From: Chloroflexota bacterium
GTDB taxonomy: Bacteria; Chloroflexota; Limnocylindria; Limnocylindrales; CSP1-4
NCBI GenBank assembly: GCA_017882025.1
Contig: JADGQG010000084.1
Span: 1 to 7,999, forward strand
DNA: 7,999 nucleotides
Reading direction: 5' to 3'
A model generated the notes under the pieces. That model was not told where the DNA came from. It saw only the letters and a list, made by a program, of their open reading frames with translations, and searched no databases. Made by a program: the position numbers and the translations under genes. Shown piece after piece: positions 1 through 6,568 of this stretch (position 1 is its first letter; each line of letters begins with the position of its first letter).

Positions 1-99
1 CCGTGGCGGCAGCATCCGAGCCGGAGCCCGACGCGGAAGCCGTTGCGGCACCGGATCCCGAGCCCGTGGCGGCAGCATCCGAGCCGGAGCCCGACGCGG
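1..99 (+). repeat. 36-bp perfect direct repeat, period 63 bp, inside coding tail
   Basis: Bases 1-36 recur without a mismatch at 64-99. The spacer (37-63) encodes a weaker version of the same unit. The period of 63 bp equals 21 codons, so the repeat keeps frame. The left copy may extend beyond the window edge, so the true copy number is unknown. Confidence 0.9.
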
Positions 100-125
100 C
101 CAGCCAGGCAACGTCCGAGGGTTAG
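1..125 (+). CDS. C-terminal tail of an unidentified protein (5' end outside window)
   Basis: An open frame enters from the left edge (first full codon at 3) and stops at TAG 123-125, giving 40 residues. The tail is almost entirely Ala, Glu, Pro, Asp, Val and Ser, starting VAAASEPEPDAEAVAA and ending ASQATSEG. It is acidic, has no aromatic residue, and should be disordered. A 12-residue block beginning at its first residue returns 21 residues later, with a shorter degenerate copy (VAAPDPEP) between. That the frame is coding is supported by the clean in-frame repeat, the period being a multiple of three, and a strong hairpin starting 20 nt after the stop. Such tails occur on many unrelated proteins, so no function can be assigned. 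In Firmicutes the genes before clpC are ctsR-mcsA-mcsB; nothing in these 40 residues resembles McsB, but too little is visible to exclude other relatives. Confidence 0.7.
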   Translation, partial: VAAASEPEPDAEAVAAPDPEPVAAASEPEPDAASQATSEG

Positions 126-145
126 CCTCTGGTCGCCATGACCGC

Positions 146-182
146 GCGAGGCGCCCCGCCGACCGCCGGCGGGGCGCCTCGC
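146..182 (+). terminator. Strong GC-rich hairpin, probable terminator of the upstream gene
   Basis: GCGAGGCGCCCCGCCG (146-161) is perfectly complementary to 167-182, giving a 16-bp stem with only one A-T pair and a 5-nt loop (ACCGC, 162-166). It begins 20 nt after the upstream stop codon. The tail (CATTTCAC) has only three consecutive T, so this is not a classic U-tract terminator. Hairpins with weak U-tracts after stop codons are common in high-GC bacteria. Position and symmetry support termination of the upstream transcript and insulation of clpC. Confidence 0.75.
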
Positions 183-216
183 CATTTCACGCCGCTCGTC
201 CGGCATCCGATCGGCG

Positions 217-264
217 CGCGTTCGCGAACCACATAGTGAACGCGAGGCGCCATCCGGTTCGCGA
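217..264. other. Cluster of short GTTCGCGA-type repeats in clpC upstream region
   Basis: A 10-bp palindrome GTTCGCGAAC lies at 220-229. GTTCGCGA recurs as a direct repeat at 257-264, and the variant GAACGCGA is at 238-245. CGCGTTC (217-223) and GAACGCG (238-244) also form a 7-bp inverted repeat. The sites lie roughly 35-80 bp upstream of the proposed -35 element, where an activator could bind. The half-site resembles what I recall of the actinobacterial ClgR box (GTTCGC and GCGAAC arms), but the spacer of that box is missing. In such GC-rich DNA, chance occurrence is quite possible. Confidence 0.25.
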
Positions 265-299
265 CGCCGGTGGGCGGGAAACACTCGTGGCCAGCGAGA

Positions 300-327
300 T
301 TGCAGGCAGGGTGGGTCGTGCTAGCAT
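300..327 (+). promoter_or_regulatory. Probable clpC promoter (TTGCAG, 16 nt, TGC-TAGCAT)
   Basis: An extended -10 element of the TAnnnT type (TAGCAT, 322-327, preceded by TG at 319-320) stands 16 nt after TTGCAG (300-305), which keeps the TTG of a -35 box. Transcription would start near 334, giving a leader of about 38 nt before the clpC ATG at 372. TGCTAG also begins the extended -10 of the other promoter candidate in this window, before the PIN/TRAM gene. The promoter supports the ATG at 372 over the TTG at 342 as the start, although both would be on the transcript. Confidence 0.5.
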
Positions 328-332
328 GACCC
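313..332. promoter_or_regulatory. Operator-like 20-bp palindrome over the clpC -10 box
   Basis: The arms GGGTC (313-317) and GACCC (328-332) flank a perfect TGCTAGCA core (319-326). The only break in the dyad is the G318/T327 pair, so 18 of 20 positions are symmetric. It covers the proposed -10 hexamer and ends just before the expected transcription start, where a dimeric repressor would block polymerase. It does not match CIRCE (HrcA), the CtsR direct heptamer repeat or HAIR (HspR), although the TGCTA/TAGCA halves recall CIRCE half-sites in reversed arrangement. The regulator is not identifiable. Confidence 0.45.
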
Positions 333-371
333 TGAGGGCGGTTGACGCCGCCAGAACGGACGTTCGATTCG

Positions 372-2852
372 ATGGACCGCTTCGACAAGTTCACCGACCG
401 TGCCCGCAAGGTCCTGACGCTCGCGCAGGACGAAGCGCAGCGGTTCAACCACAACTACATCGGTACCGAGCATCTGCTGCTCGGCCTCGTCCGCGAGGGT
501 GAGGGGGTCGCGGCGCGCGTCCTGGAGAACATGAACGTCGAGCTGCCCAAGGTCAGGACCGCCGTCGAGTTCATCATCGGCCGCGGCGATCGCCCGGTCG
601 TGGGCGAGGTCGGCCTGACGCCTCGGGCGAAGCGCGTCATCGAGCTCGCCATCGACGAGGCTCGTCGCCTCGGCCACAACTACATCGGCACGGAGCACCT
701 GCTGCTCGGCCTCGTCCGCGAGGGCGAGGGAATCGCAGCGGGTGTCCTCGAGTCACTGGGCGTCAACCTGGACAAGGTTCGCCACGAGGTCATCCGCGTC
801 CTTTCCCAGAGCTCGGCGGCGGGTCCCGCCCAGGAGACGAAGCGGGCGAGCAAGACGCCGACCGTCGATCAGCTGGGGATCAACCTGACCGAGGCCGCGC
901 GCGCTGGGAAGCTGGACCCGGTCATCGGCCGGGAGAAGGAGATCGAGCGGGTCATCCAGATCCTCTCCCGCCGAACGAAGAACAACCCTGCCCTCATCGG
1001 CGAGCCGGGCGTCGGGAAGACGGCGATCGTCGAGGGCCTGGCCCACCGGATCGTCAACAACGACGTCCCGGAGACGCTCCTCAACAAGCGGGTTCTCACG
1101 CTGGACATCGGGTCGCTCGTTGCCGGCACGAAGTACCGCGGCGAGTTCGAGGAGCGGCTCAAGAAGATCATCGAGGAGCTCCGCAACACGAACGACGCGA
1201 TCCTGTTCATCGACGAGCTCCACACGCTGGTGGGCGCCGGGGCGGCCGAGGGCGCGATCGACGCGGCGAACATCCTCAAGCCGCCGCTCGCGCGGGGCGA
1301 GCTCCAGTGCATCGGCGCGACGACGCTCGACGACTATCGCAAGTACATCGAGCGTGATGCCGCACTGGAGCGCCGCTTCCAGCCCGTCATGGTCGAGGAG
1401 CCGACGCTCGAGCAGACGATCGAGATCCTCAAGGGCATCCGGGAGCGATACGAGCAGCACCACAAGGTCACCATTACTGACGATGCGCTGCGCGCGGCCG
1501 CCGACCTCTCCGTCCGCTACATCGCGGACCGCCACTTGCCGGACAAGGCCATCGACCTGATCGACGAGGCGGCCAGCCGCGTCCGTCTTCGATACGCATC
1601 GGCGCCGCCGGACCTCCGCGAGGCCCAGAAGGAGTTGGAGCGGGTCACCCACGACAAGGATTCCGCGATCAACACGCAGGAGTACGAGGAGACATCGCGG
1701 CTGCGCGAGGCCGAGACATCCGCACGTGAGCGCGTGGACACGCTCCGCGCCGAGTGGCAGGCCAAGGTCGTCGCTGCCGAGCCGACGGTCGACGAGGAGG
1801 AGATCGCCCACGTCGTCGCGATGTGGACCGGCATCCCGGTCACCCGGATCGCGCAGGAGGAGTCGGAGCGGCTGCTCCACATGGAGGATCACCTGCACAA
1901 GCGCGTGATCGGGCAGCAGGAGGCGATCGAGACGATCTCGCGCGCCGTGCGCCGCGCGCGCGCCGGCCTGAAGGACCCGAAGCGGCCCATCGGGTCGTTC
2001 ATCTTCCTGGGTCCCACCGGGGTCGGGAAGACCGAGCTGGCGAAGGCCGTGGCCGAGTTCATGTTCGGCTCCGATGAGGCGCTCATCAAGGTCGACATGA
2101 GCGAGTTCATGGAACGCCACAACGTGAGCCGGCTGGTCGGCGCGCCCCCAGGCTACGTCGGATTCGACGAGGGTGGCCAGCTTACCGAGGCTGTCCGCCG
2201 CAAGAGCTACGCCGTCATCCTGCTCGACGAGATCGAGAAGGCGCACCCGGAGGTCTTCAACATCCTCCTCCAGATCCTGGAGGATGGCCAGCTGACCGAC
2301 GCGAAGGGCCGCCGGGTCGACTTCCGGAACACGATCATCATCATGACCTCCAACCTGGGCGCGCGGCAGCTCCAGACGAACTCGTCGCTGGGCTTCCGCT
2401 CCTTCGGGGAGACCGAAGCCGCCCGGGCCGAGGCGTCGTACGAGAACATGCGTGACAAGGTCCAGGCCGAGCTCAAGACCTCGTTCCGCCCCGAGTTCCT
2501 GAACCGGATCGACGCGATGATCGTCTTCCGCACGCTCACCCAGGACGAGATCCGAGTCATCGTGGACCTCATGCTGGCGCGCGTCCGCGACCAGCTCCGG
2601 ACCCAGCAGATGTCCCTGGAGGTCACGCAGGCGGCCAAGGACCACATCATCAAGATCGGCTACGACGTGGCGTACGGCGCGCGTCCGCTCCGTCGCGTCA
2701 TCCAGAACATGGTGGAGGACGTGCTCGCAGAACAGCTCCTCCTGAGCCGGTACAAGCCCGGGACGACGATCGTCGTCGACAAGGGCGAGGAGGCTGGCCT
2801 CTTCATCCACGAAGCCGACGAGAAGACGCCCGCCGCCGTCGAAGCCGGCTAG
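372..2852 (+). CDS. clpC: ClpC, AAA+ unfoldase subunit of the Clp protease
   Basis: An 826-residue HSP100 ATPase that unfolds proteins and threads them into ClpP in the cytoplasm. Order of domains: a duplicated Clp N domain (matching [19 protein letters not shown] segments at residues 27 and 102, 75 apart); D1 with Walker A GEPGVGKT 210-217, pore-loop Tyr255 and Walker B ILFIDE 277-282; a short coiled-coil middle domain with UVR-like motif about 414-463, the length typical of ClpC and much shorter than in ClpB; D2 with Walker A GPTGVGKT 547-554, pore-loop Tyr595, Walker B VILLDE 615-620 and sensor-2 GARPLRR 769-775. LGF 673-675 lies where ClpP-binding ClpC proteins have VGF, so it is a protease partner rather than a disaggregase. 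The ATG at 372 gives the usual family start ([13 protein letters not shown]); a TTG at 342 would add ten unconserved residues. No strong Shine-Dalgarno is seen. radA follows after 17 nt. Confidence 0.97.
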   Translation: MDRFDKFTDRARKVLTLAQDEAQRFNHNYIGTEHLLLGLVREGEGVAARVLENMNVELPKVRTAVEFIIGRGDRPVVGEVGLTPRAKRVIELAIDEARRLGHNYIGTEHLLLGLVREGEGIAAGVLESLGVNLDKVRHEVIRVLSQSSAAGPAQETKRASKTPTVDQLGINLTEAARAGKLDPVIGREKEIERVIQILSRRTKNNPALIGEPGVGKTAIVEGLAHRIVNNDVPETLLNKRVLTLDIGSLVAGTKYRGEFEERLKKIIEELRNTNDAILFIDELHTLVGAGAAEGAIDAANILKPPLARGELQCIGATTLDDYRKYIERDAALERRFQPVMVEEPTLEQTIEILKGIRERYEQHHKVTITDDALRAAADLSVRYIADRHLPDKAIDLIDEAASRVRLRYASAPPDLREAQKELERVTHDKDSAINTQEYEETSRLREAETSARERVDTLRAEWQAKVVAAEPTVDEEEIAHVVAMWTGIPVTRIAQEESERLLHMEDHLHKRVIGQQEAIETISRAVRRARAGLKDPKRPIGSFIFLGPTGVGKTELAKAVAEFMFGSDEALIKVDMSEFMERHNVSRLVGAPPGYVGFDEGGQLTEAVRRKSYAVILLDEIEKAHPEVFNILLQILEDGQLTDAKGRRVDFRNTIIIMTSNLGARQLQTNSSLGFRSFGETEAARAEASYENMRDKVQAELKTSFRPEFLNRIDAMIVFRTLTQDEIRVIVDLMLARVRDQLRTQQMSLEVTQAAKDHIIKIGYDVAYGARPLRRVIQNMVEDVLAEQLLLSRYKPGTTIVVDKGEEAGLFIHEADEKTPAAVEAG

Positions 2853-2855
2853 CGC

Positions 2856-2870
2856 CGGGCGAACTGCCCG
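2856..2870 (+). other. Small hairpin in clpC-radA gap, touching the radA start
   Basis: CGGGC (2856-2860) pairs with GCCCG (2866-2870) around loop GAACT. The last paired base is the G of the radA GTG. It could partly hide the start until ribosomes finish clpC at 2852, but a 5-bp GC stem can easily arise by chance at this base composition. Confidence 0.3.
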
Positions 2871-4255
2871 TGACGCGAACCCAGAGCCGTTACGTCTGCC
2901 AGGCCTGCGGCGACTCCTTTCTCCGGTGGGAGGGGCAGTGTCGCTCGTGCAGCGCCTGGAACACGCTCGTCGAGACGCTGGTCCGCGAGGCCTCGCCCGC
3001 GGCGCATCGGCGTGCGGCACCGGCCGCCGGCACCAGCCCGGTGCCGCTCGCGGACCTTACCCAGGCGGACGTCGAGCGGATCCCGGTCGGCATCGGCGAG
3101 CTCGATCGCGTCCTCGGCGGCGGCCTGGTGCCGGGCTCGCTCGTGCTCGTCGGGGGCGAGCCCGGGATCGGGAAGTCGACCCTGCTCCTGCAGGCCGCGG
3201 CCGGTCTCTCCGCGGCGGGGCCGATCCTCTACGCGACCGGCGAGGAGTCGAGCGCCCAGGTCCGCCTGCGGGCGGCTCGCCTCGGGCTCCTCGGGACTGC
3301 AGCCGCTACCGCGGTGACCGTGTTCGCGGAGAGCTCGGTCGCCCGGATCCTCGAGACGGCGCGCGCCGCGCGGCCGGTGGCCCTCGTCGTGGACTCGATC
3401 CAGACGGCGACCGTGGACGAGCTGGAGGGCCCGGCCGGGAGCGTCGGGCAGGTGCGCGAATCAGCCCTCCGCTACATGGAGCTCGCGAAGGGCGACGGCA
3501 TCGCCGTCCTCCTCGTGGGGCACGTGACCAAGGAGGGCAGCCTGGCCGGCCCGAAGACGCTCGAACATCTCGTCGACGCGGTGCTCAGCGTCGAAGGCGA
3601 TCGGTCGGGTGGCCTCCGCCTGGTGCGGGCCACCAAGAACCGCTTCGGATCCACCGAGGAGGTCGGCGTGCTCGAGATGGGCGAGGCGGGCCTTCGCGAG
3701 GTCCCGGACCCCGCACGCGCCTTCCTCGTGGAGCACGACGCCGCCGCACCGGGGAGCGTCGTCGGCGCAACGCTCGAGGGATCGCGCGCGCTGCTCGTCG
3801 AGGTGCAGGCCCTCGTCGCCCCGACCGGGTACGGGACGCCCCGGCGGACCGCGATCGGGCTCGATCCCGGCCGCCTGGCGCTCCTCGTGGCGGTCCTCGC
3901 TCGGCGGGCCGGCATCGGGCTCGGGAGCCACGACGTCTATGCGAACCTGGCCGGCGGGCTGGCCGCCGACGATCCGGGGCTGGACCTCGCGGTGGCGATC
4001 GCACTCGCCTCGACCTTCCGGGATCGGCCCGTGGCGGCCGGCACGGTCGCCATTGCAGAAATCGGCCTGCTCGGGGAGCTGCGGCCGGTCGCCGGTCTTG
4101 AGCGTCGCCTCCGTGAGGCGGCCCGGCTCGGGTTCACCCGGGCTCTCGTGCCGCCCGGTCGTGGTGACCCGCCGGCGATCCCCGGTATCGCGGTTGTCAC
4201 GGTGCGCACCGTGCGGGAGGCGCTCGATGTTGCGCTGGGTCCGGCAGGTGGCTGA
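2870..4255 (+). CDS. radA: RadA/Sms DNA repair ATPase
   Basis: A 461-residue hexameric RecA-like helicase that processes recombination intermediates and stalled forks and promotes branch migration with RecA. It has a four-cysteine zinc finger (Cys10, Cys13, Cys24, Cys27) followed by WNTLVE; Walker A GGEPGIGKST 95-104; Walker B ending at Asp175; the RadA-specific KNRFG motif 256-260; and a C-terminal Lon-like domain from about 290, with VYANLAGG at 356-363. In this family that domain is a structural scaffold and not a protease. The length is normal. The GTG start at 2870 is chosen because the zinc finger begins at residue 10, as in relatives. There is no clear Shine-Dalgarno. The 17-nt gap from clpC contains a small hairpin ending at the first base of the start codon, so expression probably depends on read-through from clpC. 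In Bacillus the next gene is disA, whose product acts with RadA; it is absent here. Confidence 0.96.
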   Translation: MTRTQSRYVCQACGDSFLRWEGQCRSCSAWNTLVETLVREASPAAHRRAAPAAGTSPVPLADLTQADVERIPVGIGELDRVLGGGLVPGSLVLVGGEPGIGKSTLLLQAAAGLSAAGPILYATGEESSAQVRLRAARLGLLGTAAATAVTVFAESSVARILETARAARPVALVVDSIQTATVDELEGPAGSVGQVRESALRYMELAKGDGIAVLLVGHVTKEGSLAGPKTLEHLVDAVLSVEGDRSGGLRLVRATKNRFGSTEEVGVLEMGEAGLREVPDPARAFLVEHDAAAPGSVVGATLEGSRALLVEVQALVAPTGYGTPRRTAIGLDPGRLALLVAVLARRAGIGLGSHDVYANLAGGLAADDPGLDLAVAIALASTFRDRPVAAGTVAIAEIGLLGELRPVAGLERRLREAARLGFTRALVPPGRGDPPAIPGIAVVTVRTVREALDVALGPAGG

Positions 4256-4281
4256 CGCGGCCGGTGAGGCGGTGCTAGGCT
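4252..4281 (+). promoter_or_regulatory. Probable internal promoter for a leaderless PIN/TRAM mRNA
   Basis: CTGACG (4252-4257, four of six matches to TTGACA) is followed after 18 nt by the extended -10 TGC-TAGGCT (hexamer 4276-4281). TAGGCT fits the TAnnnT -10 common in high-GC Gram-positives. Only 8 nt separate it from the GTG at 4290, so transcription would start at or next to the start codon. No Shine-Dalgarno sequence lies between. The -35 element overlaps the radA stop codon (TGA 4253-4255). Confidence 0.55.
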
Positions 4282-4289
4282 CACGGCCC

Positions 4290-5345
4290 GTGATCCGCAT
4301 CATTCGGCTCCTCGGCGCAGCGCTCGGGCTCCTGGTTGGCCTCTCCTTCGTGGCCAACAACGGGGGCCCCTTCGCGGAGTCCTCCTATGTCGGTGCGCTC
4401 ATCGCCGCCTGGCTCGTGGCCTGGTTCGTCGTCGGCTTCGCAGTGCTGCCCTACCTGACCGTCGTACCCGCGGGCTGGCTGGTCGGCCGCGTCCAGGAAC
4501 TCTCGACGGCGGAGTTCGTCACGGCGGTCGTGGGGCTCCTTCTCGGGCTCGTGATGGGGCTCCTGCTCGGTCTGCCCCTTGCCGCGGTTCCCGCGCCGCT
4601 CGGCACGTGGCTGCCACTTGGCGTCTCGATCTTCATGGGTCTCGGAATGGCCGGCCTGACCGTCGCGAAGCGCCAGGACCTGATCCTCGCCGCCGAAACG
4701 ATCGGGGTGTTCCGTCGCCCCGCGCCCGACCGCGGGCCGCGACCGGACGAGCCCCAGGTGGCCGTAGACACCAGCGCGATCATCGACGGCAGGATTGCCG
4801 ACATCGCGGAGGCCGGGTTCCTCCAGGGGACGCTCGTCGTCTCCCGTGTCGTGCTCGACGAGCTGCAGCGCATCGCAGACAACGCGGACACGCTGCGGCG
4901 CAACCGGGGACGGCGCGGGCTCGAGATCCTGAGCCGCCTCCAGAAGGACGGGCGCGTGCCAGTCGAGATCGTGGACGATGGGTTTCCCGAGATCAGCGAG
5001 GTGGACGCCAAGCTCGTGGCGCTCGCCCGCTCGCGGAGCGGCGTGATCCTCACCAATGACTTCAACCTGAACCGGGTGGCCGAGATCCAGGGCGTCCGGG
5101 TCATGAACGTCAACTTGCTCGCCAACGCCCTGAAACCGGCCGTCCTCCCCGGCGAGGATCTCCGGGTCCGGGTGATCCAGGAAGGGAAAGAGGCCGGGCA
5201 GGGAGTCGGCTTCCTCGACGACGGGACGATGATCGTGGTAGAGGGCGGCGCGCGGTATCTCGACCGCGAGATCGAGGTCGGGGTCACACGCGTGCTCCAG
5301 ACCGTCGCCGGCCGGATGATCTTCGCCCTGCCCAAGCCCGAGTGA
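4290..5345 (+). CDS. yacL: YacL-type membrane protein with PIN and TRAM domains
   Basis: A 351-residue protein with four hydrophobic segments (about 4-22, 33-60, 76-101, 107-126), a cytoplasmic PIN domain (about 155-275) and a C-terminal TRAM domain (about 283-348). The PIN acidic residues look intact: Asp160 in VAVDTSAIIDG, Glu191 in VLDELQ, Asp239 in EVDAKL and Asp257 in TNDFNLN. PIN domains of this type are metal-dependent ribonucleases and TRAM binds RNA, so a membrane-anchored RNA nuclease is inferred; the substrate of the family is not known to me. Architecture and position between radA and ispD match B. subtilis YacL. The GTG at 4290 puts the first membrane segment at the very N-terminus, as in relatives, and lies 8 nt behind a -10 element. 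An in-frame ATG at 4227 would overlap radA by 29 nt and add 21 unconserved residues. The stop overlaps the next start by 4 nt. Confidence 0.9.
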   Translation: MIRIIRLLGAALGLLVGLSFVANNGGPFAESSYVGALIAAWLVAWFVVGFAVLPYLTVVPAGWLVGRVQELSTAEFVTAVVGLLLGLVMGLLLGLPLAAVPAPLGTWLPLGVSIFMGLGMAGLTVAKRQDLILAAETIGVFRRPAPDRGPRPDEPQVAVDTSAIIDGRIADIAEAGFLQGTLVVSRVVLDELQRIADNADTLRRNRGRRGLEILSRLQKDGRVPVEIVDDGFPEISEVDAKLVALARSRSGVILTNDFNLNRVAEIQGVRVMNVNLLANALKPAVLPGEDLRVRVIQEGKEAGQGVGFLDDGTMIVVEGGARYLDREIEVGVTRVLQTVAGRMIFALPKPE

Positions 5346-6568
5346 GCGGCCGCGACGACCCGCTCTCGCCGCCCTCCAAGGCTGATGCGATCGTGGTGGC
5401 GGCCGGATCGAGCACGCGGATGGGCGGCCCGGACAAGCTCGTCGCGCAGATCGGCGGCCGGCCGCTTCTCGCCTGGACGCTGGACGCGCTGGCCGGCTCG
5501 ACGAGCGTCGCCCGCATCGTCGTGGTCACTGCCGCGGGAAGGATCCCCGAGATCGCGGGAGCTGCGTGGCTGCCGGATCGCGTCTCGGCGGTCGTCGCCG
5601 GGGGCGCGCGGCGCCAGGAATCCGTGGCCGCGGGCGCGGCTGCGCTGGCGGATGGCCCCGAGTACGGGGTGATCCTGGTACACGACGGGGCGCGTCCGCT
5701 GGTCTCGGCGGAGATCGTGGACGCGGTCGCCCGGGCCGCTGCCGTGCACGGCGCGGCGATCCCGGTCCTGCCGGTGGTCGACACGCTGAAGCGTGTCGAG
5801 GACGGCCGCATCGCCGGCACCATGGACCGGTCCGACGTGGTCGCCGCGCAGACTCCCCAGGGCGTGCGGCGGGACGTGCTGGCCGCCGCCTACGCCGCCT
5901 TCCCGCCCGATGGACCCGAGACGTGGAGCGACGAGGCTGCCCTGCTCGAGGCCTGTAGAATCCCGGTCCATGCGATCCCCGGCGAATCGGCCAACCTCAA
6001 AGTGACCCTGCCCGCCGACCTCCGCCACGTGGAGTCGGCACTCACCCATGCGGGCCGGATCGCCGCGGCGTCGCCCGTCGCTCCGGCGGTCCGGGTGGGG
6101 ATCGGCGAGGATGGGCATCCGTTCGGTCCCGGCTCCCCGCTCGCCCTCGGGGGCATCGCGATCGACGCGGCCCCACGCCTCCACGGCCACTCCGACGGCG
6201 ACGTGGCGCTCCATGCAGTCTGCGACGCGCTCCTGGGCGCGGCCGGGCTCGGCGACCTCGGACGCATCTTTCCGCCCGGACCGTCCACGCCGGCCGGGAT
6301 CGCGAGCCGCGAGCTGGTCGCGGAGTGCCTCCGCCAGGTGCGCGCCGCAGGGCTGGCCCCGCTCTCCGTGGACGTGACGATCATCGGTGCACGGCCGCGT
6401 CTTGCGGCCTGGCTGCCAGAGATGCGCGACGCGATCGCCGGCCTGTTGGCGCTTTCCGCGGACCGCGTGAACATCAAGGCCTCGACGGGGAACCTGGCGG
6501 GCTGGGAGGGCGCCGGTCGCGGCATCTCCGCTCGCGCGGTGGCGGTCGTCGGGGAGGCGCGTGGATGA
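5342..6568 (+). CDS. ispDF: Fused IspD-IspF, MEP pathway enzyme
   Basis: One 408-residue frame carries two enzymes of isoprenoid precursor synthesis. IspD (about 14-230) joins MEP and CTP to CDP-ME: it has AAGSSTRMGGPDK with Arg26 and Lys32, VHDGARP with Asp115 and Arg118, MDRSDVVAAQTPQ (Thr171) and NLKVTLPADL with Lys220, matching the E. coli active-site residues. A short Ala-rich linker (about 232-249) leads to IspF (about 250-408), which cyclises CDP-ME 2-phosphate to MEcPP. Its metal ligands are present: Asp257 and His259 in EDGHPF, and His283 in HSDGDVALHA. Two IspF substrate loops are unusual: FPPGP at 310-314 where FPDTD is typical, and STGN at 381-384 where TTTE is typical. IspE, which acts between the two steps, is not in the window. 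The GTG start overlaps the previous stop (GTGA), with no Shine-Dalgarno, so translation is probably coupled. Similar fusions are well known in alpha- and epsilonproteobacteria. Confidence 0.93.
   Translation: MSGRDDPLSPPSKADAIVVAAGSSTRMGGPDKLVAQIGGRPLLAWTLDALAGSTSVARIVVVTAAGRIPEIAGAAWLPDRVSAVVAGGARRQESVAAGAAALADGPEYGVILVHDGARPLVSAEIVDAVARAAAVHGAAIPVLPVVDTLKRVEDGRIAGTMDRSDVVAAQTPQGVRRDVLAAAYAAFPPDGPETWSDEAALLEACRIPVHAIPGESANLKVTLPADLRHVESALTHAGRIAAASPVAPAVRVGIGEDGHPFGPGSPLALGGIAIDAAPRLHGHSDGDVALHAVCDALLGAAGLGDLGRIFPPGPSTPAGIASRELVAECLRQVRAAGLAPLSVDVTIIGARPRLAAWLPEMRDAIAGLLALSADRVNIKASTGNLAGWEGAGRGISARAVAVVGEARG
6551..6557 (+). promoter_or_regulatory. Shine-Dalgarno site of cysS
   Basis: GGGGAGG ends 7 nt before the ATG at 6565, inside the last ispDF codons. 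It is the only strong ribosome binding site seen at any start in this window, and it fixes the cysS start at the ATG of the ATGA overlap. Confidence 0.75.

Noticed and set aside
342..347. TTGACG as a -35 box for clpC
   Set aside because: A -10 box at normal spacing would fall at about 365-370, where there is no suitable hexamer and the start codon follows at once.
342..371. TTG at 342 as the clpC start
   Set aside because: It adds ten residues not seen in ClpC proteins, whereas the ATG at 372 gives the standard N-terminus.
236..502. An 88-codon plus-strand frame over the clpC leader
   Set aside because: It mostly overlaps the start of clpC in another frame, begins upstream of the probable promoter, and has no recognisable product.
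753..3020. A 755-codon open frame on the minus strand across clpC and the start of radA
   Set aside because: It lies opposite a clear clpC and part of radA. In high-GC genes the complementary frame often lacks stops. Its translation is Arg/Asp/Leu-rich with no recognisable motif.
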